Part shown: one piece after another, positions 58,001 through 64,000 of the stretch | Numbering within the stretch: the stretch's first letter is position 1 | Layout of the letters: the number at the start of each line of letters is the position of its first letter | NCBI GenBank assembly: GCA_031373665.1 | Contig: JANMMZ010000107.1 | Location: forward strand, 31,707 to 95,706 | DNA length: 64,000 nucleotides | Origin: M3007 sp031373665 | Lineage (GTDB): Bacteria; Bacteroidota; Bacteroidia; Chitinophagales; Saprospiraceae | Direction: 5' to 3' | Made by a program: the position numbers and the translations under genes | The notes under the pieces: generated by a model | What the model was told of the DNA's origin: nothing | The model's database searches: none | The model's input: the letters and a program-made list of their open reading frames with translations, nothing else

Positions 58001-61000
58001 CCAGCCTCTTGTGCAGTAACGGTGATGAACCTGACTTCGGACGATTTTATCATCAATCCTGGGTTTACAGGCACAGGCAACAACAACATGCTTGCCGCAG
58101 GCAATGACCTTCCGGTCGGCGACAAAGGCGCGGTATTGTTGAGGGTCAATGTGGCTAATTGCGGATCAAGTCAGACATCGTTCTCGAATACGGCAACTGC
58201 AACGGGTACATCACCCGGCGGCACAACGGTAACAGACGTGTCAGTCAATGGCTCCGATCCTGACGGTACGGACAACGATAACAACCCGGATGAGAGCAGC
58301 ACGACGCCGATCTCGTTCACCCAAAACCCTGTTTTGGGTATCGCCAAGCGCAACGTAAAAACGGTGCTCAATGCGGACGGTTCTGCGGCTGTGACCTTCG
58401 AGTTCAACTTAGAGAACTTCGGCAACGTAAATTTGAACGCATTGACCCTGACGGATGATTTGGCAGCGACTTTCCCTGCGAGTTGCGCGGTGACAGTAAT
58501 GAACCTGACTTCGGATGATTTCATCATCAATCCGTCATTCAACGGCACGGGCAACAACAACATGCTTGCCGCAGGCAATGACCTTCCGGTCGGCGACAAA
58601 GGCGCGGTGTTGTTGACGGTCAATGTGGCTAATTGCGGATCTGCACAGACGTCGTTTTCGAATACAGCAACTGCAACGGGTACATCACCCGGCGGCACAA
58701 CGGTAACAGACGTGTCAGTCAATGGCTCCGATCCTGACGGTACGGACAACGATAATAACCCCGATGAGAGCAGCACGACGCCGATCTCGTTCACCCAAAA
58801 CCCTGTTTTGGGTATCGCCAAACGCATGGTCCAAACGGTATTAAACGCCGACGGCTCAGCGAACGTGACCTTTGAATTCAACGTAGAGAACTTCGGCAAT
58901 GTAAATTTGAACGCCCTGACTTTGACGGATAATTTGGCAGCGACCTTCCCTGCGAGTTGCGCGGTGACGGTAATGAACCTGACATCGGACGATTTTATCA
59001 TCAATCCTGGGTTTACAGGCACAGGTAACAACAATATGCTAGCCGCAGGCAACGACCTTCCGGTCGGCGACAAAGGCGCGGTGTTGTTGACGGTCAACGT
59101 GGCCAATTGCGGATCTGCTCAAACGTCGTTCTCGAATACAGCAACCGCAACGGGTACATCACCCGGCGGCACAACGGTAACAGACATGTCGGTCAATGGC
59201 TCCGACCCCGACGGTACGGACGGCGATAATAATCCTGATGAGAGCAGCACGACGCCTGTCTCTTTCACTCAAAATCCTGTGTTGGGTGTTGCCAAGCGCA
59301 ATGTAAAAACGGTGCTCAATGCGGACGGTTCTGCGGATGTGACCTTTGAGTTCAATTTGGAGAACTTCGGCAATGTAAATCTGAACGCATTGACCTTGAC
59401 AGATAATTTGGCAGCGACTTTCCCTGCGAGTTGCGCGGTGACGGTGATGAACCTAACCTCGGACGATTTCATCGTAAATCCGTCCTTCAACGGCACAGGT
59501 AACAACAATATGCTAGCCGCAGGCAATGACCTTCCGGTCGGCGACAAAGGCGCGGTGTTGTTGACGGTCAACGTGGCCAATTGCGGATCTGCTCAAACGT
59601 CATTCTCGAATACAGCAACCGCAACGGGTACATCACCTGGCGGCACAACAGTAACAGACGTATCGGTCAATGGCTCTGATCCTGACGGTACGGACGGCGA
59701 TAACAACCCTGATGAGGAAAGTACCACACCAATTATATTTATTCAAAATCCAGTAGTTGGTGTAGCCAAACGTACGGTACAAGTGCAAACGCAACCCAAT
59801 GGAAGCGTCAATGTAACCCTTGAGTTTAATATTGAAAACTTAGGGAATGTTACAATCAGCAATTTGGCGGTCGTAGATGATTTAGTTGCCGCATTCCCAA
59901 GTACTTGTGTTACATCTGTCGTTAGTTTGACTTCGGATGATTACATTGTAAATGGTAGTTATAATGGTATAGGCAACAACAACTTGTTGGCTGCCGGTAA
60001 TTTTATCAATGTGGCGGATAAAGGGGCTATTTTACTGACTGTCAATTTGTTAAATTGTGGCGCAGCAACGTCCTTTACCAATACGGCTACTGTAACAGGT
60101 ACATCGCCCGGCAATACAACGGTCACAGACGTATCTGACAATGGAAGTGATCCTGATCCAAATGGCAATGGAAATCCGAGTGATCCGGGTGAGAATGATC
60201 CAACGCCCGTTAATATCAATTGTATTTTACCGCAGACCTATGCGATTACATTAAAAACTTGTGCATTGGGTCAGGGAATGCTCATGGGCGATTTCGATTT
60301 CGATGCACTCAATGCAGCGGAGTTGGTTGCAACGAATTCATTCAGTGGAACGGTTCCAAATGGATTAATTGTCACATTCCACAATTCATTGGAAGATGCG
60401 AATACCGATCAGAACCCGCTGGCCAATATTTACAACAGTCAAACAGCAAATATATGGGCGCGTATTGAAAGAAGCAACAATGCTGCGTGCTATTCCATTG
60501 AGGTCATACAATTGATTGTCAATCCATTGCCAATATTGTTGATGAGCAAAACGGACGAAACCTGCTCGGTCTCGAACGACGGAACGGTGGGCGTTTTTGT
60601 GACCAATACACAGGGTAATTACAATTACAATTGGTCAAATTTACCTGCAACCAGCGATCCGGCCAACCAAACGGGTTTGAACGGTGGGACTTACACAGTA
60701 ACAGTAACGGACGGAAATGGCTGCTCCAGTACAGGTTCAGTAACGGTTGTTGAAGGGGCTGTGCTTACCCTGGCTCCAATTGCCAACATCGGCCCATTGT
60801 GCCCCGGTCAGCCAACGATCCAGCCAACGGCCCTGACGAGTACGCCAACGAACGCCGCAACCGTTTACACTTGGAGCGGTGGTGCCGGAGCGGGTATGCC
60901 AAATGGTACTGCAACAGGCTTGAACCCAATTATCCCAGGCTTCAATGCAACCACCACCGAAGGGGTTTATACAGTCACTGTGACAGCCACGCTGGGTACA

Positions 61001-64000
61001 TTGCCTAATCAGTGTGTTTCGACACGCACCTTTACGATTACGATCAATGATGCAGTGCCTCCAGTATTTAACAACTGCCCAACTTCCATGGTAATGATCG
61101 GCAACGATCCAGATCAATGTAGCGGTAAATTGAACTGGTCTATCCCAACGGCAACGGACGAGTGTGCAACATTTGTAACCATTGCGCAGACAGGAGGCCC
61201 GCTCTCTGGTTCCGTGGTGCCAATCACCTGTCCGCCAACGCCACAGACGATTACTTATACTGCCAATGACGGCAACGGTAACATATCTACTTGCACTTTC
61301 CAAGTGATGGTAATTGATACCGAGAAGCCTGAATTTGATGCCGACATTTTGATGCCAGGCAATGTAACGGTCGAATGCGATGCGGTTCCAACGAACTGTA
61401 TTCCACGCACAGGAGGTGCTTGTACCCCGCTGACCAATGCAGATGTCAACGACAACTGTACAGCACCAAGCGCCTTGACAGTAGCGTACAATCAGGTGAG
61501 CACACAGGATCCAAATCCTGCGAATTGCGGCCATTACAATTATACGCTTACCCGCACTTGGACGATTAGCGATTGTGCAGACAATGCATTGATTGCGGGT
61601 GGTTTTGCACCAACACATCAATTGGTCCATGTACAAGTAATCACAGTCCGCGATACAAAAGCGCCAACAGCAATTTGCAAAGCCGCTACTGTTACTTTGG
61701 ATAAAAATGGTAAAGGAATCCTTGATCCATTGGCAGTAAATAATGGTTCATTCGATAACTGTGCGGCCTTCCCATACTTGACATTTACAGTGGCACCGGG
61801 TAACAACCCGCCATTCACTTGTGCGAATTTGGGTGCCAACGTAGTGACACTGAAAGTGACCGATCCATGTGGCAATTTCGCTACCTGCACGGCCACGGTA
61901 ACAGTTGTAGAAGGTATTGCGCCTTGTACGCCACAATACAACGTCGCTACGATGTGTTTGGATAATGCGACAAACGAGAACAATGGCCAATTCCAAGACA
62001 TGATTACGATCAAGTCTTTGGCCATGCAGACTTGGACTGTCACAGCGAACAGCACACAAAATGGCCTTGGATTCTATACATCTACCAGTTCGAACCCGCC
62101 GGCATCGCCTGTTCTTCTGTCACTCGGGACAGCGTTCACCGCAGGTACCGCAGACGGAGTTGACAACGACAACGACGGAACAACGGACGAAGCGGATGAG
62201 ATGATTTACTATACCTTGCGCGGTCGCTTTACGGAGTGTGTGGGTTACAACATCAGTGTGAGCAATGCAACAGGTATTGGAATGGCACCAGCCGCCAGTA
62301 CTGGAACGATTGTCAACAAAGCATGTTACCCAAATCCATACTTCCTGAATTTGTTGGATCCGTTCTGTTTGAATACGCCTCCATTCACCATAGAAGTGGG
62401 CGAGTACAACAATGCAGCGGGTGGAATCGTACCGGGATCAGTAATGGTGAACGGAGTGGTGACAACCATATTTGATGCAGCAGCCTTGGGCATAGGATTC
62501 CACACGATTATGGCCACCTTCGATGCTGGATCAGCAACCAATACCTTAACCATCAATGGCGTATTACAGCCAGGCAGCGGCACCATGAACGATGCCACTG
62601 CTGACCCTGGTTGTAAGCAAAAAATCACCAAAGTGGTACAAGTTGTAGAGACCCCATCACAATTGGTTTGTGATGACCTAGTGATTGTATCCCTTGATGA
62701 GACCTGTATGCACTTATTGAATGCAGACGATGTGTTGGAAGGTTCCTACTCCTGCTACGATGATTACTTGGTAGAACTGGACAAAACCCTTCCATACGGC
62801 AATGGCCCATGGGTTCTTGCAAAGTTGACAGCAGCCGATATCGGCAAAACTTACTATTACCATGTTGTCCATGCTGATGGTGGCAATATTTGTTGGGGTA
62901 CGGTGACGATTGAGGATAAACTGGCTCCTGCTTTGGTCTGCCCTGCAAATATAACAATTGCATGTAGCGAAGATATAGGCATAGCCAATACGGGTAATGT
63001 AGGCGTAATAGATTGTTCCACTTTCACTCGTGTGATAGATGATGTTTACACTGACCTAGGTCAGTGCAACACACCGCGAGGTAAAATAGTCCGTACATTT
63101 ATCGTAACGGATGCATGGGGTAACCAATCTACTTGTTCACAGACGATTACATTAACACCATTTGATTTAGCCAATGTGATATTCCCATCAGATGTTACAA
63201 TAAATTGCGAAAGCACATATTTGAATCCGGACGCAATTTCACCTGCACAGGCAGGAAGCCCAACTTTAGATGGTGCTTCTGTTTTAGGCAGCATTTTATG
63301 TGGTGCTCAGATCAACTATACAGATACCTATTATCAAGGTTGTGCTGGTGCTTACACAATTATCCGTGCTTGGAGTATTCTTGATAATTGTCAGCCATTG
63401 GGGCCAAACAACCCTCGGTCTAAATCTCAAAGATTACAGATCTTAGACTTAGGTGGCCCAGTATTTGCTTGTCCACCAGCGGTGACAGTAAGTACAGATC
63501 CATTCAACTGTTGTGCGACAGCAGCCCTACCAGATATGATTGTATCAGAAGGCTGCTCAAACATCACTAGCCTACAAGCGAAGGTGACGGGAACAAACCC
63601 TGCGAACGGCAACATCATCACGTTCACGGTACCAGGTTCATTGGCTGATTTTGCGGGCAATAACTGGTGGAATCCAGATACATTGGCGGTGTTCCCATAT
63701 ACACAGTGTTTGCCATTGGGTGTTTACACAGTGAGTTACTCGGCTACTGACGGCTGCGGCAATACTTCAGTGTGTCAGTTTGCGATGACGGTTGCCGATT
63801 TGATCCCACCAGTACCGGTGGCTGATCAAGTGACAACCATCGGTTTGGGTGGCGACGATATATTCGATTGTTACCTGCCAAGTGCTGACGGATGCCAGTT
63901 TGCAGGTGTTGCTTTCTTGAAAGCCTCTAACCTCAACAGTGGCTCTACTGATAACTGTGGACCAGTGAAGTTCAAAGTACGCCGTATGGCTAACGATGAC
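49094..64000 (+). CDS. Giant exported adhesin 2 (SprB, 158-residue tandem repeats, HYR), 3' end outside window
   Basis: ATG 49094 (MKSYSIFGRIS), open without stop for 4969 codons to the last base. Signal peptide ends LLAQV. Residues to about 1920 are collinear with giant 1 (both begin NIIDPNAA). Then 8 SprB repeats (about 1924-2575), two HYR-like domains, six 158-residue tandem repeats (2764-3711), another YH/NPL unit plus SprB unit, a PKD/Ig-like domain, and from about 61050 a region collinear with giant 1 from 38190. The window ends at a point matching giant 1 near 41010, so about 1000 residues, presumably with the dockerin-like part and T9SS sorting domain, should lie to the right. It is divergent from the HTCC gene across a 705-bp control region. 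Confidence 0.9.
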   Translation, partial: MKSYSIFGRISIVLFFLFGISPLLAQVNIIDPNAANSPDINKCSGSAALEVVVQFGADGTNATVSLPIATGFQYVVGSVALVSQTGGLTITQTSSAPNNPVFTIAATDGVINYANEIRFRYRVRANCSVALGTVVFPVNVTFNSVLTSNEVVADVLEADLNLTTHPQTSATIGVPVTVPILIQNGGLGEIDSLDFFITESGMTTTNVVVNAIPSTLISNVAGVRQYRIYSNALPGGKLNNPETITVLRTVVVQSCTFTSNYAANWGCNGSLCQTPQPFGPGEFILTSGSPNVAISTNVVQSTNLCTNAIVELTFLNNGTGPANAAAAFNMVFKAGMNSTTGWSAANWSAVSVTMVGNPNPVSFTGGNSGTSITLNANQFTSDPDGANGLADVDLDGRFDDLPQGKSVTLRITLQYTCPLACPALNETASLLPSAMYSDQCGAMLNATGPAGFAFANRAIGTPALYVPKTVTDGQVFNAEICLARTIGGPGSNCPTNKIRYQLTLPAGVTATGVATINGVPATVSTTGSTVMIEGPFVNGEGMCLSIQMSYACNTTPLNFSYEVSYQCDVACACIQKWACGTFNIEPTGCIGASACVGCPECPDGGITIGALQVQRTTLGYTDHTGTTRVTNPSTLPALSLLKAMPCDTVRFTMSSIMKGGDLGTATFDNAYMEVSYAQLGGSNLLGYGSGSYRYFDASTGTTTTGALPAPSNSVSSGRHIMMWNFNAILPSGMMQPGDSIIATPRFVVLNNAALTVTPTSPGGAFAAFFNLASSAGNPLPGGSPRFTCGSFVPQLYLHAIKPQPLPVTGARMGCGTYPVSGALNNEVTLLVDEYPNEIRPVEILKSVSVQIQNGDTYDPSVQPVLTIFGNPTDDPWYTGTFNLPAPSISGTTLTWTNPGNWPVSDMAGTDPAQTGYSLRFNLKNSGCANANDGTLRTTWNYDRFGYAVPACRLNVITSPLTGTVEGGAPQHTLSNLTGFVYGAKAIECFQVEIKNTTLTRESGYIWLALEDNLSSMDVVSVRNVATNTVLPLLSYSNGKWIKLATNFPGGSSLLLEVCVRYNDCTDNLMTLKQGWDCNAYPTNPTTYACPVTQTTLRILPFMARVQGDFLAASLPAMMCEDFIFNFRINSSQKADLFDPAVNVVLPPNMQLQGNTVEIEYPLNSGIWQTVTPVIAGQMISVDFTAHTGINDTLPGTIHANVIAFPGGEDRQAQVRFRVRTNCDYLSGDRISFQPMGNAACGGTADGSGVTFLSPRVRIFGAEPTYEGTFAINLGSPDNLFGCYAQKLSVTLQLADVNVVDNLNAFTGTADTVFLTIPSILDVVPGSFTCTTLPAGNCPTFIDQTIGAGGRRIIRLKLPANMTIPNASVVPLVFNMLVQPQQEVACTVNDNITGRIIAVYDNIACPNPPGGGAPTVCPKVRALAGEGQTSVVIKKMELAVENFSIACSLDGQIQYTAKVRILNLPLAADSSIVVEIYCLDALGMPLFLVETKTITGFRAAGSLITLTGTFAGCDPQSGVLLKIPLVTATGAFQCHCAPISMVSNNLPKCPSVVVTTTDNEICPYENANVTATLSGATSGGTWTSSGTGTFSPNNTALNAMYIPSTADKAAGVVTLTFTTNDLTGTCAPGVSSVLITIRPLPVVAPATLFVCATVSGGNAGSFNLTLADNLVDPQDVNVVTYHTSQANANTGASPLSSPYTANNNTTLYARVKDATTGCFNTTTLLLKVNPWPTANPASLSVCEEVPVGSGFGLFNLALANSQVNSGSGIAITYHATLADAQNDINALNSPHTAYNGNVVFARVEIIATGCYATSQVTLNVLPSPITYTHTLKVCAMGAGMIMSEFTLTQANNWVTTNTAVGPVPPNLVVTYHNSYSDAANDLNPLASPYTSVTANVWVRVENSVTGCYAIDIVQLVVLPLPIVLVNKTDESCVAGQGNTNNGSAVAVVTSGQINFTYDWSNNGPQTPDTDLATISGLGSGTYTVTVTDGNGCTTTGTAVINEAAAVAAAASVVSNVLCRGESNGVATVVPSGGIAPYTYDWSNNGAQTIDTDPATMSGLAAGTYTVTVTDANGCTTTSQATIAQPALVLTATMASVNPTCTSGIAGAATVTVTGGTPAYTYNWNGTSTPTGDGTNAITGLSAGSYLVVVTDANGCTAIAVADLDDPTGIDASINNKTDVTCNGQNNGTASVTVIGAGPVTYDWTGTPSGDGTSTVTGLAPGNYMVTVTQTATGCTAVAFVMIMQPQPLTAVGSGINPLCNGASTGSASVQGVGGVLPYTYNWNGTPTGDGTSMITGLSAGTYTVTITDANLCQTVTTIVLTNPATLTSSVTNIVNVACFGGTTGSATAVPAGGTAPYTYDWSNDGPEMIDNDAATVTGLVAGTYTVTITDANGCVTSTSVMISQAASAVTATITGTTNATCSVSSGSATVVAAGGTSSYTYDWSNDGFENPDNDLAAISGLAPGAYIVIVTDNVGCTALAVANVANPAGLSASITAKTDPVCIPGTNGSATVTAVGGTGPFDFDWSHTPASPDVTNQVATTHTLSNLAAGNYTITITDANNCTAIAFVMLMATDNVAPVIVSCPINIVNLTCGQAVPAPFTTTAAFESAGGAVSDNCTLDANLMISASDYDNNLGLCNTDGVHSITRTYTFLDQFNNKATCTQTLSYIDDITPPVIGTPAVNLACINGCINGAIPPQVQNWLAIHGGATATDACSSVTWTNNYNAVAAQALCNDGATLSVVFTATDACGNSVQTTATICINTSAVIGVAKRMVQTVLNADGSANVTFEFNLENFGNVNLNALTLTDNLAVTFPANCAVTVMNLTSDDFIINPGFTGTGNNNMLAAGNDLPVGDKGAVLLTVNVANCGSSQTSFSNTATATGTSPGGTTVTDVSVNGSDPDGTDNDNNPDESSTTPVSFTQNPVLGIAKRMVQTVLNADGSANVTFEFNLENFGNVNLNALTLTDDLAATFPASCAVTVMNLTSDDFIINPGFTGTGNNNMLAAGNDLPVGDKGAVLLRVNVANCGSSQTSFSNTATATGTSPGGTTVTDVSVNGSDPDGTDNDNNPDESSTTPISFTQNPVLGIAKRNVKTVLNADGSAAVTFEFNLENFGNVNLNALTLTDDLAATFPASCAVTVMNLTSDDFIINPSFNGTGNNNMLAAGNDLPVGDKGAVLLTVNVANCGSAQTSFSNTATATGTSPGGTTVTDVSVNGSDPDGTDNDNNPDESSTTPISFTQNPVLGIAKRMVQTVLNADGSANVTFEFNVENFGNVNLNALTLTDNLAATFPASCAVTVMNLTSDDFIINPGFTGTGNNNMLAAGNDLPVGDKGAVLLTVNVANCGSAQTSFSNTATATGTSPGGTTVTDMSVNGSDPDGTDGDNNPDESSTTPVSFTQNPVLGVAKRNVKTVLNADGSADVTFEFNLENFGNVNLNALTLTDNLAATFPASCAVTVMNLTSDDFIVNPSFNGTGNNNMLAAGNDLPVGDKGAVLLTVNVANCGSAQTSFSNTATATGTSPGGTTVTDVSVNGSDPDGTDGDNNPDEESTTPIIFIQNPVVGVAKRTVQVQTQPNGSVNVTLEFNIENLGNVTISNLAVVDDLVAAFPSTCVTSVVSLTSDDYIVNGSYNGIGNNNLLAAGNFINVADKGAILLTVNLLNCGAATSFTNTATVTGTSPGNTTVTDVSDNGSDPDPNGNGNPSDPGENDPTPVNINCILPQTYAITLKTCALGQGMLMGDFDFDALNAAELVATNSFSGTVPNGLIVTFHNSLEDANTDQNPLANIYNSQTANIWARIERSNNAACYSIEVIQLIVNPLPILLMSKTDETCSVSNDGTVGVFVTNTQGNYNYNWSNLPATSDPANQTGLNGGTYTVTVTDGNGCSSTGSVTVVEGAVLTLAPIANIGPLCPGQPTIQPTALTSTPTNAATVYTWSGGAGAGMPNGTATGLNPIIPGFNATTTEGVYTVTVTATLGTLPNQCVSTRTFTITINDAVPPVFNNCPTSMVMIGNDPDQCSGKLNWSIPTATDECATFVTIAQTGGPLSGSVVPITCPPTPQTITYTANDGNGNISTCTFQVMVIDTEKPEFDADILMPGNVTVECDAVPTNCIPRTGGACTPLTNADVNDNCTAPSALTVAYNQVSTQDPNPANCGHYNYTLTRTWTISDCADNALIAGGFAPTHQLVHVQVITVRDTKAPTAICKAATVTLDKNGKGILDPLAVNNGSFDNCAAFPYLTFTVAPGNNPPFTCANLGANVVTLKVTDPCGNFATCTATVTVVEGIAPCTPQYNVATMCLDNATNENNGQFQDMITIKSLAMQTWTVTANSTQNGLGFYTSTSSNPPASPVLLSLGTAFTAGTADGVDNDNDGTTDEADEMIYYTLRGRFTECVGYNISVSNATGIGMAPAASTGTIVNKACYPNPYFLNLLDPFCLNTPPFTIEVGEYNNAAGGIVPGSVMVNGVVTTIFDAAALGIGFHTIMATFDAGSATNTLTINGVLQPGSGTMNDATADPGCKQKITKVVQVVETPSQLVCDDLVIVSLDETCMHLLNADDVLEGSYSCYDDYLVELDKTLPYGNGPWVLAKLTAADIGKTYYYHVVHADGGNICWGTVTIEDKLAPALVCPANITIACSEDIGIANTGNVGVIDCSTFTRVIDDVYTDLGQCNTPRGKIVRTFIVTDAWGNQSTCSQTITLTPFDLANVIFPSDVTINCESTYLNPDAISPAQAGSPTLDGASVLGSILCGAQINYTDTYYQGCAGAYTIIRAWSILDNCQPLGPNNPRSKSQRLQILDLGGPVFACPPAVTVSTDPFNCCATAALPDMIVSEGCSNITSLQAKVTGTNPANGNIITFTVPGSLADFAGNNWWNPDTLAVFPYTQCLPLGVYTVSYSATDGCGNTSVCQFAMTVADLIPPVPVADQVTTIGLGGDDIFDCYLPSADGCQFAGVAFLKASNLNSGSTDNCGPVKFKVRRMANDD
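54007..54845 (+). repeat. Three YH/NPL repeats in giant 2
   Basis: Units start near 54007, 54280 and 54555, collinear with those at 27247-28060 in giant 1. A fourth copy lies at about 60235-60530, after the tandem array. Confidence 0.65.
54862..56815 (+). repeat. SprB repeat array of giant 2 (8 units)
   Basis: Eight ~80-residue SprB units. Units 1, 2, 6 and 7 carry DWSN(N/D)G with a DxDxAT stretch; units 3, 4 and 5 carry an NWNGT or DWTGT loop with GDGT. The order differs from giant 1 and there is no four-unit super-repeat. Unit 5 (PLCNGAS, TDANLCQTVTTIVL) closely matches unit 15 of giant 1 (about 31340-31560), a sign of exchange between the arrays. Confidence 0.8.
57383..60226 (+). repeat. 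Six tandem 474-nt (158-residue) repeats in giant 2
   Basis: Units begin at 57383, 57857, 58331, 58805, 59279 and 59753, exactly 474 nt apart. Each reads V(A)KR..., NGS/DGS, VTLEF or VTFEF, GNNN, DKGA, TGTSPG and NGSDPDG, a DUF11-like 'conserved repeat' beta-sandwich used as stalk in surface proteins. Units 1-5 are highly similar; unit 6 is divergent. Units 2 and 4 share the KRMVQ form and units 3 and 5 the KRNVK form, pointing to a two-unit (948-nt) duplication. The Asp/Asn-rich end of each unit (DPDGTDNDNNPDE) may bind calcium. Confidence 0.93.
61050..62930 (+). repeat. Block of giant 2 collinear with giant 1 (38190-40070)
   Basis: Three HYR-type domains and the following EGIAPC block correspond in order to giant 1 at an almost constant offset of about 22.87 kb. 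Similarity at DNA level peaks around 62503-62595 against 39631-39722, about 95% by eye. This marks a conserved C-terminal module that flanks the variable cores. Confidence 0.8.

Noticed and set aside
58171..59106. Long minus-strand open frame (311 codons) inside giant 2
   Set aside because: It repeats the antisense of the 474-nt units and sits opposite a well-supported coding frame; an artefact of repeat composition.
57383..60226. CRISPR-like periodic repeats
   Set aside because: The period is 474 nt with an open coding frame throughout; there are no short repeats with unique spacers.
64000..64000. Frameshift or truncation of giant 2
   Set aside because: The frame is intact to the final codon; it simply runs off the window.

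Overview
The window looks like a chromosome segment of a gliding or surface-adhesive Bacteroidota, most likely a Saprospiria/Saprospiraceae relative. The evidence is the TAnnTTTG -7 promoter element before many genes, type IX secretion (T9SS) C-terminal sorting domains, the gliding lipoprotein GldD, an HU-CCDC81/SPOR protein, a hybrid two-component (HTCC) regulator and a dockerin-like tail as found in saprospiral giant proteins. No rRNA, tRNA, IS element or CRISPR array was seen.

Left part (1-22 kb) is ordinary chromosome. It begins inside infB (the true start lies left of the window), followed by a cold-shock protein and a terminator. Next come a T9SS-exported protein and, convergent with it, a leftward run of membrane-fusion protein, FMN-binding protein and dipeptidyl peptidase IV. 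These are followed by a radical SAM/SPASM enzyme; methylmalonyl-CoA epimerase coupled to an HU-CCDC81/SPOR cell-envelope protein; a NrtR-type regulator with a degenerate Nudix box; an SH3-domain protein; dprA, an outer-membrane barrel and gldD; an EF-G paralogue; another T9SS-exported protein; a family 2 glycosyltransferase; and a rhomboid protease.

Right part (22-64 kb) is an accessory surface locus. A 7213-residue giant exported adhesin (22336-43977) and a second giant (49094 to beyond the window, at least 4969 residues) are rightward paralogues. A leftward 1380-residue HTCC regulator lies between them, divergent from the second giant. The two giants are collinear over about 1900 N-terminal residues and again near their C-terminal parts, but their cores differ. 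Giant 1 carries 21 SprB repeats, 20 of them in a five-fold four-unit super-repeat, then about 22 HYR domains. Giant 2 carries 8 SprB repeats and a six-fold 158-residue tandem array with an exact 474-nt period.

Upstream of giant 1, a 100-nt stretch (21960-22059) matches the 3' end of the HTCC gene. I read this as the scar of a second, deleted HTCC, which implies that a whole [HTCC + giant adhesin] module was duplicated. T9SS would export the giants, GldD belongs to the gliding/T9SS machinery, and the HTCC is positioned to control the giants. These functional links are inference from context and domain families.
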